Notes: generated by a model from the sequence alone, not told the origin. Counted from the first letter of the stretch, positions 35,938 through 45,374 are shown. The stretch: 64,000 bases of DNA from an uncultured Prevotella sp. (GCA_900545525.1 UQZX01000003.1:62001-126000), one strand, 5' to 3'. Numbers and translations are program-made.

Positions 35938-36630
35938 ATGGTCGTTCTTAATATTATACGCCGTATAATACGTTGGATGGTGGTGGCTTTTTTAGGCTCC
36001 ACCATTCTTGCTGTTGTAATACTGCGTTTCGTTCCCGTATATTTCACCCCTCTGATGTTCATAAGATGTGCCGAACAGATGAAGGAAGGAGAAAGTCTGA
36101 AGCTCGAACATACGTGGGTGGCGCTCGACGACATGTCGAAATACATGCCCGTGGCGGTAATGGCAAGCGAAGACCAGCGCTTCATGAGTCACCACGGTTT
36201 CGACTACAACGCCATTGAACAGGCGGCAAGGCACAACCGCACAGGCAAGCGCATGCACGGAGCAAGCACAATAACACAGCAAACGGCAAAGAACGTGTTC
36301 CTGTGGCCCGGACGCTCATGGCTGCGCAAGGGACTCGAAGCTTATTTCACTGTACTGATTGAACTGACATGGAGCAAGCAACGGATAATGGAGGTATATC
36401 TCAACTCCATAGAAATGGGCAACGGTATATATGGTGCTGATGCTGTGGCAAGAGAGCACTTCGGCAAAAAGGCATCGGAACTGTCACGCGACGAATGTGC
36501 GCTCATCGCCGCAACACTTCCCAATCCGCGGGTATACAGCTCCAAGCATCCAAGCCCATACATGCTGAAACGGCAAAGGCAGATAAAACAGCAGATGAGG
36601 CACATCCCGCTGCTGGAAGCCAAGAATTAG
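35938..36630 (+). CDS. mtgA: Monofunctional peptidoglycan glycosyltransferase
   Basis: 230 residues. One N-terminal membrane helix (about 10-32), then the GT51 domain: MASEDQRFMSHHGFDYNAIE with the catalytic Glu, GASTITQQTAKNVFLW, and VYLNSIEMGNGIYGADAVA with the second Glu. It polymerises lipid II into glycan strands in the periplasm and lacks a transpeptidase domain. Confidence 0.95.
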   Translation: MVVLNIIRRIIRWMVVAFLGSTILAVVILRFVPVYFTPLMFIRCAEQMKEGESLKLEHTWVALDDMSKYMPVAVMASEDQRFMSHHGFDYNAIEQAARHNRTGKRMHGASTITQQTAKNVFLWPGRSWLRKGLEAYFTVLIELTWSKQRIMEVYLNSIEMGNGIYGADAVAREHFGKKASELSRDECALIAATLPNPRVYSSKHPSPYMLKRQRQIKQQMRHIPLLEAKN

Positions 36631-36638
36631 GAATAGGG

Positions 36639-36719
36639 ACCAATAAGAGTAATTAGACTCATTGGACTAATAAGACCTATTAGGCTTATGAGACCTATTA
36701 GACCAATAAGTCTAATTGA
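36639..36719. repeat. 9-bp-period degenerate array
   Basis: Nine uninterrupted 9-base units, with variants ACCAATAAG, ACTAATAAG, ACCTATTAG and GCTTATGAG, fill the gap between mtgA and the helicase gene. Several units are inverse-like to each other. The same unit is found at 33530-33595. Confidence 0.75.
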
Positions 36720-36745
36720 ACCAACTAACAAAATAATCTTAAGAA

Positions 36746-39160
36746 ATGAAAGGCAACTTCCTCGAAGAACTCAACGAGAGCCAGCGCATGGCGGTGGAAT
36801 ACTGCGACGGGCCGTCGCTTGTAATCGCCGGAGCCGGCTCAGGCAAGACACGCGTGCTGACATACAAGATTGCATATCTCATAGACCATGAGGGATATTA
36901 TCCATGGGAAATACTCGCCCTCACATTTACAAACAAGGCTGCCAACGAGATGAAGTCGAGAATAGGCAACCTGATAGGTGAAGAGCAGGCGCGGTACATA
37001 CACATGGGAACATTCCACAGCATCTTCTCGAGGATATTAAGGGTGGAGGCAGAGAGTATAGGATACAGCTCAAACTTCACGATATACGACGAGAACGACT
37101 CGCGCAGCCTGCTGAAAAGCATCATCAAGGAAATGCAGCTGAACGACAAGGTGTACAAGCCGGCAACCGTACACCACTACATCAGCATGGCAAAGAACCA
37201 CATCATACTTCCGCAACAATATGCCGCGGACCGTAGCGCCATGCAGCGCGACTACGAAATGCACATGCCTGCAATGAGCAACATATACACGGCATACTGC
37301 GAACGGTGCCGCAAGGCAAATGCCATGGACTTTGACGACCTGCTGACATACACGTTCATAATGCTTAGGGAAAACAGCGACATACGAGAAAAATATTCAG
37401 AACGGTTCCGCTATGTACTCGTCGACGAGTATCAGGACACCAACTCCGTACAGCAGCAGATAGTGCTTATGCTCGCAAGCAGGCACAGCCACGTATGTGC
37501 CGTGGGCGACGATGCACAAAGCATATACGGCTTCCGCGGGGCAAATATAGACAACATCCTCGACTTCAGACAGATGTTCGAAGACGTACGCCTGTTCAAG
37601 CTCGAACAGAACTACCGCAGCACACAGCGGATAGTGAAGGCGGCGAACAGCCTTATAAAGCATAACGAGCGCCAGATACCCAAGGATGTGTTCAGCAAGA
37701 ATGCGGAAGGCGACAAACTGATACAGAAACAGGCATACAGCGACAAGGAAGAGGCGCTCATCGTGTGCAACGACATCATGCGCATACGCCGCACCGACAA
37801 CTGTGAATACAGCGACTTTGCAATATTATACCGCACGAATTCGCAGAGCCGCTCGTTCGAGGAGTCAATGCGAAAGATGAACATTCCTTATAAGATATAC
37901 GGCGGACTGAGCTTTTACCAACGCAAGGAGATAAAGGACATCATAGCCTATTTCCGCCTTGTGGCAAATCCGTCGGACGAGGAGGCTTTCAAACGCATCA
38001 TAAACTACCCCAAACGCGGAATTGGCGACACGACTGTAGGCAGGATTATCGGTACGGCAACGGACAAAGGCGCAAGTCTTTGGGACGTGATATCCGCACC
38101 GCAGCTATACGGGCTGGACGTAAGCAAGGGCACACTGGCAAAGATAGAGAAGTTCAAGATTCTCATAAACGGATATATAGAGCGGGCGGCAAACGAAGAC
38201 GCATATACTTTGGGCAAATATATTATAGAGTCGAGCGGCATTGCCAACGAGATAAACTCGGACAACTCGCCCGAAGGCATGTCAAGACAAGAGAATGTCA
38301 ATGAGTTTACAGGCGGTCTTGAGGAGTTTGTGGAAAGCCGAAGGGAAGAAGACCGGGGCGGAGAGACATCCATATCCGACTTTCTTCAGGAGGTGTCCCT
38401 GCTTACCGATCTTGACAGCGACAACAACGACAACCACAACTATGTGTCGCTCATGACCGTCCACAGTGCCAAAGGACTTGAATTTCCCAACGTATTCATC
38501 GTGGGCATGGAAGAAAACATCTTCCCCAACCAGATGTGCATGGGCAGCAAGAGGGAAATGGAAGAAGAGCGGCGCCTGCTATACGTGGCAATAACACGTG
38601 CAGAGAGGCACTGCATACTGACATGTGCAAAGAACCGTTTCCGCTACGGCAAACTGGAGTTCGGCACCCCAAGCCGCTTCCTCAGCGACATAGACCCGTC
38701 GCTGATATCAATGGAAAGGGCTGACGAGGGGTATTTCGGGGGCAACCACAGCCGCAACACAGCCACAACGTTCGGCAGCAGCCGCTATCAGAACAGCCGC
38801 CCCGTGGCTTCGCAGTTCCGTTCCGACCCGCAGAGGCGCATTGTGCAGCACCGTGAAGAGCCTGCCACAGACCCGTTTTCCGACAGTTTCAAGAAGCTGC
38901 TCCGCACCCAAGGCTCCGGACAGCGGCATATCCCGTCGCCCTCCCCTGTCCCGCCACATCCGGTACAGCCTGCAACTAAAGCCACGACTGCGCCCGGCAC
39001 CATAAACGAGGGCAACATCATTGAACACGAACGTTTCGGAATAGGCAGCGTGATACGAGTGGAAGGCACCGGCGAGAACACCAAGGCTACCGTACAGTTC
39101 AAGAACGCCGGTACCAAACAGCTGCTGCTGAAATTTGCACGGTTTAAGGTCATAGGGTAA
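36746..39160 (+). CDS. UvrD/PcrA-type superfamily 1 DNA helicase
   Basis: 804 residues with the SF1A motifs in order: Q motif and Walker A GAGSGKTRVLTY (about 29-40), motif II VDEYQDTN, motif III GDDAQSIYGFRGANI, motif IV QNYRSTQRIV, motif V VSLMTVHSAKGLEFPNVF, motif VI LLYVAITRAE. The C-terminal tail (about 650-804) is low-complexity and ends in a Tudor-like fold (IEHERFGIGSVIRVEG), as in PcrA, where it contacts RNA polymerase. It unwinds DNA in nucleotide excision repair and replication-transcription conflicts. The stop codon overlaps the first 22-bp repeat unit. Confidence 0.93.
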   Translation: MKGNFLEELNESQRMAVEYCDGPSLVIAGAGSGKTRVLTYKIAYLIDHEGYYPWEILALTFTNKAANEMKSRIGNLIGEEQARYIHMGTFHSIFSRILRVEAESIGYSSNFTIYDENDSRSLLKSIIKEMQLNDKVYKPATVHHYISMAKNHIILPQQYAADRSAMQRDYEMHMPAMSNIYTAYCERCRKANAMDFDDLLTYTFIMLRENSDIREKYSERFRYVLVDEYQDTNSVQQQIVLMLASRHSHVCAVGDDAQSIYGFRGANIDNILDFRQMFEDVRLFKLEQNYRSTQRIVKAANSLIKHNERQIPKDVFSKNAEGDKLIQKQAYSDKEEALIVCNDIMRIRRTDNCEYSDFAILYRTNSQSRSFEESMRKMNIPYKIYGGLSFYQRKEIKDIIAYFRLVANPSDEEAFKRIINYPKRGIGDTTVGRIIGTATDKGASLWDVISAPQLYGLDVSKGTLAKIEKFKILINGYIERAANEDAYTLGKYIIESSGIANEINSDNSPEGMSRQENVNEFTGGLEEFVESRREEDRGGETSISDFLQEVSLLTDLDSDNNDNHNYVSLMTVHSAKGLEFPNVFIVGMEENIFPNQMCMGSKREMEEERRLLYVAITRAERHCILTCAKNRFRYGKLEFGTPSRFLSDIDPSLISMERADEGYFGGNHSRNTATTFGSSRYQNSRPVASQFRSDPQRRIVQHREEPATDPFSDSFKKLLRTQGSGQRHIPSPSPVPPHPVQPATKATTAPGTINEGNIIEHERFGIGSVIRVEGTGENTKATVQFKNAGTKQLLLKFARFKVIG

Positions 39161-39262
39161 AGTATGCCACTTTATACCGTAAAGTGCGACACATAAAGCT
39201 CCAAAGTGCGCCACTTTACAGGTTATAGTTACGCACTTTACAGTGTGAAGTGGCGCACTTTA
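39159..39262. repeat. 22-bp-period repeat array (third locus)
   Basis: One 15-base unit (AAAGTATGCCACTTT) overlapping the helicase stop is followed by four 22-base units, each with a palindrome-like AAAGTGCGCCACTTT or its inverse AAGTGGCGCACTTT. The units keep the 22-base step exactly. A run of eight G follows at 39314-39321. Confidence 0.8.
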
Positions 39263-39357
39263 TAAACTTATCCCAACATCTGCGCCACATACACGGTCCG
39301 ACAGTGCTTTAATGGGGGGGGAAAAATACTCATTAAAGGCATATTATTACAAAATTC

Positions 39358-40374
39358 CTACTTTATTACTATGGTCTTGAACCAGTCCTTTAGTATTCCT
39401 CCATAACCGTTCTGTGAGTCGCTTATCAATATTATGACGCGGCTGCCGTCTTTCAGGAACGGTCCGAGACACATACCTTCATAGTTGGCAAACGAATAGT
39501 CGATGAGGGATATACCGGTGCGCCAAGCATATACAAGACGCTTGTCCATATAAGGCGAAGATGCCGTCAGCGGTTCATCGGGGCTTACAGGAACAGCCTT
39601 GGGAGGATTAACCTCATAAATCTTGCAGTTAACGAACGCCCCTATCTTCTGCTTGGGTACATACAACTCACGCTCAAGCACCAGCAGCCTACCGTTGTCA
39701 AGAGCCAGTACCTCGCTGACGCCCATTGCATAGTTGTCCGCAGCTTTTCCCGCCACAGGCTCGTCCATAAGATAGGCATACTGGCTAAGCGGCTGCAGGT
39801 CTTCGCCGAACGACTGCAGACGCAGCCTGTTTCTTGCCTTATTTGAAGATGTCGACTGCACACCGTCACATGTCAGCGTACTTTCGTTCATTGTCCAGTA
39901 CATGCCCGTATGCACATTGTATGCAAGAGACTCCAGTCCGGCATTGCCTACAGCATGACGGTAGACATCAGGCACCGCCAGACGGCGTCCCGTGGTGTCG
40001 CCACGCAACGTATACTCGGCGATCGAATTGTCTGCCTCGCTGCTTATGAACAGGGTGTTAGTGACTGGATTATAAGCAACAGCCTCCAAGTCGCCGCCCG
40101 ACATGTCGTTGCCATGAAAGCCGTTGTCCCTCACCGAAAGTATATCGCCAGTAATCGAGTCTACGGCAATCTTAAAGACAAAAAAGCCGTTACTCAACGA
40201 CTTGTCGCTTACCACGGCATACTCATCTCCGCGTATATGTGTAATACCGCTGTAATTTCCGGGAAGGATTACAGGAAAATGGTGTTGCTTGTTAACCCTC
40301 AATAACTCAGATTGCGCAGAAACCATCTGCGCAATCATAAGTATATACATAAATGTTAATAATAATCTTCTCAC
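39358..40374 (-). CDS. Secreted esterase-like phytase-domain protein
   Basis: 338 residues from GTG at 40374, which overlaps the upstream stop as GTGA and gives a clean signal peptide (LLLTFMYILMIAQMVSAQ); a longer frame from 40428 would add a charged N-terminus overlapping the neighbour. YSGITHIRGDEYAVVSDKS, GDLEAVAYNPVTNTLFISSE and NAGLESLAYN are typical of the 'phytase-like esterase' beta-propeller family (PF13449, from memory). The substrate is unknown. It is the last gene of the fur-purA-hisS-CE12 operon. Confidence 0.75.
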   Translation of the reverse strand: MRRLLLTFMYILMIAQMVSAQSELLRVNKQHHFPVILPGNYSGITHIRGDEYAVVSDKSLSNGFFVFKIAVDSITGDILSVRDNGFHGNDMSGGDLEAVAYNPVTNTLFISSEADNSIAEYTLRGDTTGRRLAVPDVYRHAVGNAGLESLAYNVHTGMYWTMNESTLTCDGVQSTSSNKARNRLRLQSFGEDLQPLSQYAYLMDEPVAGKAADNYAMGVSEVLALDNGRLLVLERELYVPKQKIGAFVNCKIYEVNPPKAVPVSPDEPLTASSPYMDKRLVYAWRTGISLIDYSFANYEGMCLGPFLKDGSRVIILISDSQNGYGGILKDWFKTIVIK

Positions 40375-41345
40375 TTCTGCCTTACAAATTTTATTTTCTT
40401 TCCCTTTGGAACAACCGGCGTTTTCCACGACTCCTTATCAACATATATGGTCGATTTTCCTTTCGGAGCATTATCCACGGCTTTCTGCAAATCGAAATAC
40501 TGACCGCTGCCGTCCGCCGCAACGATGGCATCATAGTGCCTAACGTACTTCTTCAGGGCAGGGACCTGCCTCGAAGCCTCGTCGGCAAGCAGTCTGGCAA
40601 CGACACTTGCACCATATATATTATAATGTGTGTTGTCCTGACGCCCTTCTGGCTGCGACGGAGTCTCTCCAGGAAGATACCACATGTGCAGTTTCTTTGA
40701 GCCTTCCACACCGAGCGACTGCTCCAAATCATGAGTAATCCTGTTCGCATCGACAAAAGGAACATTCATCTCCCTTGCCACATTGAGCGGAGCAACGATA
40801 TAGTCGCCATGAGTGTCGATGAGCACCTCTCCCTCTTTAAGCCCTGCCGAAGAGTTTGTACGCAAGTCGTCGTCGGTGACAGCAGTCTTACTTCCGCTGA
40901 AGTTGCGGCGCACAACACTGTTAAATAGCACAGGTATACCACCCCTTTCCCTCGTTTCACGCACAAACTTGCGCAGGTTGTCATCAAATGTGGAACCGGG
41001 CACGGTATGTCTCTTCTCATCAGGTTTCTCATCATTATGACCGAACTGTATGAACACATAGTCGCCGGGCTTTATCAACCCGAGCACCTTATCCCAGCGT
41101 CCCTCGTCAATAAAGCTCTTCGACGAACGCCCGTTCTGCGCGTGATTGTCCACACGCACGTCATCCGAGAAGCAGTGTCTGAGCATCATGCCCCATCCAC
41201 GTTCCAGCTTTCCGCCCTTTATGTCCTTGTTTGCCATGGTCGAGTCGCCGATCGTAAATATCGTTATGACATTGTCCGCCCTGAATGCCGACAAAAACAC
41301 AACAACTGCCAGCACAGACACCAGCCTTCCAACTGTCCTCATCAT
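40371..41345 (-). CDS. CE12-like SGNH acetylesterase with truncated pectin methylesterase tail
   Basis: 324 residues with signal peptide (about 1-22). SGNH blocks: TIGDSTMANKD (Ser), AQNGRSSKSF (Gly), QFGHNDEKPD (Asn), and DNTHYNIYGA (Asp/His). This is the rhamnogalacturonan/pectin acetylesterase type. The last about 55 residues (IVAADGSGQYFDLQKAVDNA, TPVVPKGKKIKFV) match only the beginning of a CE8 pectin methylesterase domain, which then stops. The start overlaps the hisS stop (ATGA). Confidence 0.85.
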   Translation of the reverse strand: MMRTVGRLVSVLAVVVFLSAFRADNVITIFTIGDSTMANKDIKGGKLERGWGMMLRHCFSDDVRVDNHAQNGRSSKSFIDEGRWDKVLGLIKPGDYVFIQFGHNDEKPDEKRHTVPGSTFDDNLRKFVRETRERGGIPVLFNSVVRRNFSGSKTAVTDDDLRTNSSAGLKEGEVLIDTHGDYIVAPLNVAREMNVPFVDANRITHDLEQSLGVEGSKKLHMWYLPGETPSQPEGRQDNTHYNIYGASVVARLLADEASRQVPALKKYVRHYDAIVAADGSGQYFDLQKAVDNAPKGKSTIYVDKESWKTPVVPKGKKIKFVRQK

Positions 41346-42718
41346 TGCCTGACCTCCCCTTTTATAATGACGATAAGCTCATCGGGCGTTACTGCCGTCT
41401 GCGCTCCCGTCACCATGTTCTTCAAAGTAACCTTGCCTTCATTCATCTCGTTCTCGCCTGCAAGGGCTACGAAAGGAATGTTCTTGGCATTGGCATAGCT
41501 CATCTGTTTCTTCATCTTCGCGGCATCAGGATAAAGCTCCGTCCTTATTCCGCTGTTGCGCGCCTTGTCTACAATGGGCATGCAATAAGCCGTTTCCTTG
41601 TTGCCGAAGTTGATAAACATAAGCTGCGTTCCCTTTACCGCCTCCTGAGGATAAAGGTCGAGGGCATTGAGCACGTCGAAGATGCGCTCCGCACCGAAAG
41701 ATATGCCCACGCCGCTAAGTCCTGGCATTCCGAATATGCCAGTAAGATTGTCGTAGCGACCGCCACCGGTGATGCTTCCCATTGGGGTATCGACAGCCTT
41801 AACCTCGAATATCGCACCGGTGTAATAGTTAAGACCACGCGCAAGTGTAAGATCAAGCTGCACCTCGTTTGCCAGCCCTGCTGTCTTGAGCATATCAAGT
41901 ATGAAACGGGTTTCATCGACTCCCTTCAGCCCCGTTTCGGAGCCTTTCAGGACATCTGCAATTACAGCGAGCTTGTCGTCGTTGTTTCCTGCAAGCGAGA
42001 TTATAGGCTGCAGCTTCTCTATCGCGTCTGCCGATATACCTGCGCAGGCAAGCTCTTCGTTAACCTTCTCAAGACCTATCTTGTCCAGCTTGTCTATTGC
42101 CACGGTTATGTCTACAATCTTGTCTGCCTCACCGATAACCTCGGCTATGCCGGTAAGAATCTTCCTGTTGTTGATTTTTATCTGAACACGCACGCCGAAA
42201 CGCGTAAACACTGTGTCGACAATCTTCATCAGCTCCACCTCATTCAACAATGAATCACTGCCCACGATGTCGGCATCGCACTGGTAGAACTCACGATAAC
42301 GTCCCTTTTGCGGGCGGTCGGCACGCCATACCGGCTGTATCTGATAGCGCTTGAAAGGAAGCTGAAGCTCATCACGGTGCATGACAACATAACGGGCAAA
42401 CGGCACCGTAAGGTCATATCGCAGACCTTTCTCGCAAAACTTAGCCGCAAGGCGCAACGAGTTGCGCTCTTTCAGCTCATCGTCGGTTGTCTTTCCCATG
42501 AAGTCGCCGCTGTTAAGGATTTTGAACAACAGGCGGTCGCCCTCCTCTCCATACTTGCCCATGAGCGTATGTAGCGTTTCCATTGCAGGTGTCTCTATCT
42601 GCTGAAATCCATACAGGGCATACACTTCCTTTATAGTGTCGAATATATAGTTGCGCTTAGCCATCTCCTGTGGAGAAAAGTCACGCGTTCCCTTGGGTAT
42701 ACTTGGTTTCTGTGCCAT
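41342..42718 (-). CDS. hisS: Histidyl-tRNA synthetase
   Basis: 458 residues, class II. Motif 1 near GTRDFSPQEMAKRNYIF, motif 2 RYDLTVPFARYV and QIQPVWRADRPQKGRYREFY, the His-specific LARGLNYYTGAIFEV, and motif 3 GGGRYDNLTGIFG followed by GVGISFGAERI. The C-terminal anticodon domain begins near residue 355. It lies 15 bp after purA and overlaps the next gene by 4 bp. Confidence 0.96.
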   Translation of the reverse strand: MAQKPSIPKGTRDFSPQEMAKRNYIFDTIKEVYALYGFQQIETPAMETLHTLMGKYGEEGDRLLFKILNSGDFMGKTTDDELKERNSLRLAAKFCEKGLRYDLTVPFARYVVMHRDELQLPFKRYQIQPVWRADRPQKGRYREFYQCDADIVGSDSLLNEVELMKIVDTVFTRFGVRVQIKINNRKILTGIAEVIGEADKIVDITVAIDKLDKIGLEKVNEELACAGISADAIEKLQPIISLAGNNDDKLAVIADVLKGSETGLKGVDETRFILDMLKTAGLANEVQLDLTLARGLNYYTGAIFEVKAVDTPMGSITGGGRYDNLTGIFGMPGLSGVGISFGAERIFDVLNALDLYPQEAVKGTQLMFINFGNKETAYCMPIVDKARNSGIRTELYPDAAKMKKQMSYANAKNIPFVALAGENEMNEGKVTLKNMVTGAQTAVTPDELIVIIKGEVRQ

Positions 42719-42733
42719 ATATCTCTTATATAA

Positions 42734-44008
42734 TCACTTCCTCACAATAGTCTGTTCACGATCCGGACCAATAGATATAATAGTAATAGGTGTCTCCAAC
42801 TCTTCCTCAAGGAACCTGACGTATGCAGAGAACGCCTCGGGGAACTGCTCCTCCGACGTCATTCCCGTCATATCCGTGTTCCAGCCCTTAAGTTCTTTAT
42901 AAACAGGCTCTATGCCCTCTTCTATGTTATACGGGAAATGGTCTGTTTCCTTGCCGTTCTGTTTGTATGCCACACACGCCTTGATGACATCGAAGCTGTC
43001 GAGCACGTCGCTCTTCATCATTATCAGTTTTGTGACACCGTTAACCATTATGGCATAACGGAGAGCCACGAGGTCAATCCAGCCGCAACGGCGCTCGCGC
43101 CCGGTAACGGCACCATACTCATGACCGAGGTCGCGTATCTTCGCGCCTGTCTCGTCGAACAGCTCCGTGGGGAACGGTCCGGCACCCACGCGCGTGCAGT
43201 ATGCTTTCATTATACCATACACATCGCCAATCTTGTTCGGACCGATGCCAAGACCGGTGCATGCCCCGGCACAAATGGTGTTTGACGAAGTCACGAAAGG
43301 ATAGCTTCCAAAGTCTACATCGAGCATAGTACCCTGCGCACCCTCACACAATATGTTCTTTCCGGAGTTCAGAAGCCCGTTAATCTCAAACTCAGAGTCG
43401 ACTATATTGAACCGGCGCATATACTCTATGCCCTCCATCCATTTTTTCTCATCCTCCGTAATATCATAGTCTGTATAGCCCAACGCCTTCAGCATCTGTT
43501 CGTGGCGGGCTTTGTGAGCTGCATACTTCTCTTCAAAGTTTTCAAAGATATCTCCCACGCGCAGACCGTTGCGCGATGTCTTGTCCGTATATGTCGGACC
43601 GATGCCTTTTCCTGTTGTCCCCACCTTGTTCTTCCCTTTCAATGCCTCGTATGCGGCATCGAGCACACGGTGTGTAGGCATTATGAGATGTGCCTTGCGC
43701 GAAATATGCAGACGGTTGACAAGCGAATGTCCACTCTTTTCCAAGTCTTTTGCCTCCTGCATGAACAAATCGGGTGCAAGCACAACACCGTTGCCTATGA
43801 TATTGACCTTGCCTCCCTGGAATATTCCGGAAGGTATGCTGCGCAATACATACTTCTCACCTTCAAACTCCAATGTATGTCCGGCATTGGGACCTCCCTG
43901 AAAACGGGCAATAACATCATAGTTGGGTGTCAGCACATCCACAACCTTTCCTTTACCTTCATCGCCCCACTGCAGACCCAGCAGGACATCAACCTTTCCT
44001 TTTTTCAT
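42734..44008 (-). CDS. purA: Adenylosuccinate synthetase
   Basis: 424 residues. GTP-binding start GLQWGDEGKGKVVD with the catalytic Asp, GPNAGHT, TGKGIGPTYTDK, and the nucleotide-contacting CEGAQGTMLDVDFGSYPFVT. It makes adenylosuccinate from IMP, aspartate and GTP. Normal length. It follows fur by 9 bp. Confidence 0.96.
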   Translation of the reverse strand: MKKGKVDVLLGLQWGDEGKGKVVDVLTPNYDVIARFQGGPNAGHTLEFEGEKYVLRSIPSGIFQGGKVNIIGNGVVLAPDLFMQEAKDLEKSGHSLVNRLHISRKAHLIMPTHRVLDAAYEALKGKNKVGTTGKGIGPTYTDKTSRNGLRVGDIFENFEEKYAAHKARHEQMLKALGYTDYDITEDEKKWMEGIEYMRRFNIVDSEFEINGLLNSGKNILCEGAQGTMLDVDFGSYPFVTSSNTICAGACTGLGIGPNKIGDVYGIMKAYCTRVGAGPFPTELFDETGAKIRDLGHEYGAVTGRERRCGWIDLVALRYAIMVNGVTKLIMMKSDVLDSFDVIKACVAYKQNGKETDHFPYNIEEGIEPVYKELKGWNTDMTGMTSEEQFPEAFSAYVRFLEEELETPITIISIGPDREQTIVRK

Positions 44009-44017
44009 TTCCTTATA

Positions 44018-44500
44018 TCATTTTGTTTTACTTTTCTGCTCTTTCTTTTTCTTACGCGTGATACGTGCCCGGCACGAACTGCACTCACCATAAAGATACA
44101 GCGAGAAACGTTCTTTCCTGAAGCGTTTCAGACTGATATGCTCTATTGCCTCCTCCACTTCCGGAGCACTAAACTCTGACACATCACCGCAAATGCGGCA
44201 AATACGCAGAAAATGGTTCTCATTGGAATAGCAGGCTTCATACAGCGTCGTGCCGTCCAAATGATGACATATCACCAGACGTAGCTTTATAAACAGATTT
44301 ATTGTATTGTAGATTGTTGCGCGGCTTACGGCAAAATTGCCTTTCTCAAGCTCTTCACCCAGCTCTTGTATGGAAAAGCGCCTGTTCAGACTATAGACTG
44401 TATCCAGTATCGCAAATCTTTCAGGAGTTTTACGATGATTCTTCTGTTCCAGATAATCGGTAAGTATCTGTCTTACCTCAGTCTTTATTCTCTCTTTCAT
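44018..44500 (-). CDS. Fur family transcriptional regulator
   Basis: 160 residues from ATG at 44500 (MKERIKTEVRQILTDYLEQ); a longer frame from 44536 is less likely. The winged-helix region is TPERFAILDTVYSL to SRATIYNTINLF; the metal-binding part has ENHFLRICRICGDVSEF and the zinc-type Cys pair in GECSSCRAR. The HHxHxH motif of classical Fur is not present, so the sensed signal may differ (Fur/PerR-like). Its basic tail ends KKKKEQKSKTK. First gene of the purA-hisS operon. Confidence 0.88.
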   Translation of the reverse strand: MKERIKTEVRQILTDYLEQKNHRKTPERFAILDTVYSLNRRFSIQELGEELEKGNFAVSRATIYNTINLFIKLRLVICHHLDGTTLYEACYSNENHFLRICRICGDVSEFSAPEVEEAIEHISLKRFRKERFSLYLYGECSSCRARITRKKKKEQKSKTK

Positions 44501-44522
44501 CTGTTTAAGCCAAACAACCTTA

Positions 44523-44530
44523 CAAAAATA
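44523..44530 (-). promoter_or_regulatory. -7 box of fur (TATTTTTG)
   Basis: TAnnTTTG match on the minus strand, 23 bp before the chosen fur start. Confidence 0.45.
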
Positions 44531-44786
44531 CAACATTTATCCATAATACGGCACTTTTTTAACCATAAAATTGTATTTCCACAAAGTACAAACATCTTTT
44601 CTGAGCTTTTGTCTTAACAAACTGATTGTCTCGAAATATCTTACCTGTTAAAATGCCTGCGCGAGTCCGAGATATGAATATGTTACCATGACCTCCGGTA
44701 TTATCGACATATTTGCCGACAAAAATCACATCAAGAAAAAACTATTCAACAGTGAAGACCCACCTAATACACTTATATTATAAATA

Positions 44787-44853
44787 AAAAGATAGTGTGC
44801 CCCAATATGTCCCTACTGGCTGGAAAAGTTGAATTTTGACACACCATCTTTTC
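44787..44853. mobile_element. Degenerate MITE-like element (second copy)
   Basis: It shares TGTCCCTACTGG and nearby bases with the element at 23504-23576. Its ends are imperfect inverted repeats (AAAAGATAGTGTG against AAAAGATGGTGTG). Confidence 0.45.
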
Positions 44854-44954
44854 CATAACGTGTCTAAGTATAAGGAGAAGATTATATACAACAATTTTTG
44901 TACATAATCCGTTTTATAACCATGCAGGTTATTGAATTGTTTTATTTAAATCTT

Positions 44955-45341
44955 TTATTTGTGCTTATATACAACAGTATACTTTGATTCTTTAGGTTTG
45001 CTGACACAGTTTGTTCCCATGTCAACACACCAGCCGATAATACCTCCGATAGCAATATTGCCCCATGTCCAGCCATTAACTTTCTTTTGGAGTACAATGT
45101 CTTGAAACATGTAGTTTTCTGACTGTATAGAGATGCGTTGTCCGTCTATCTTATGTCTTTTAACTTCAACAGTAGCAGGCAATTTTACATTTTCGTAAAC
45201 TTTTTTCTCTGTTGTAATCGTTACAGGCTCATCAACGCCCCAGCCTTCCAACAGTATTTTAGGGCTTCCACCATCAAAAAGTGTAGCACATGAAGTAAGT
45301 GTCATGATGCCAAAGGACATAAGAAGAAATTTGATTTTCAT
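44955..45341 (-). CDS. Small lipoprotein
   Basis: 128 residues, lipobox TLTSC (Cys at about 18) and the following ATLFDGG, then a beta-rich part (EPVTITTEKKVYENVKLPAT) resembling a PEGA-like sandwich, and a short hydrophobic stretch (GNIAIGGIIGWCVDMGTN). Similar lipoproteins with a glycine-containing membrane-like stretch are common in Bacteroidales; their role is unknown. Two TATCTTTG boxes (minus strand, 45375-45382 and 45441-45448) lie upstream. It is the outermost gene of the immunity array, and may be unrelated to it. Confidence 0.7.
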   Translation of the reverse strand: MKIKFLLMSFGIMTLTSCATLFDGGSPKILLEGWGVDEPVTITTEKKVYENVKLPATVEVKRHKIDGQRISIQSENYMFQDIVLQKKVNGWTWGNIAIGGIIGWCVDMGTNCVSKPKESKYTVVYKHK

Positions 45342-45374
45342 TGTTTTTATATTTTATTATTTTTATATTGTATG

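Larger units (their letters stand above)
44501..44954. other. 454-bp gap with promoter and MITE-like copy
   Basis: Holds the fur -7 box (44523-44530) and a degenerate copy of the MITE-like element (44787-44853). No gene is visible on either strand. It marks the border between housekeeping genes and the toxin island. Confidence 0.55.

Noticed and set aside
41285..42253. 322-codon plus-strand frame opposite hisS
   Set aside because: It is antisense to a well-supported synthetase gene and shows no recognisable domain.
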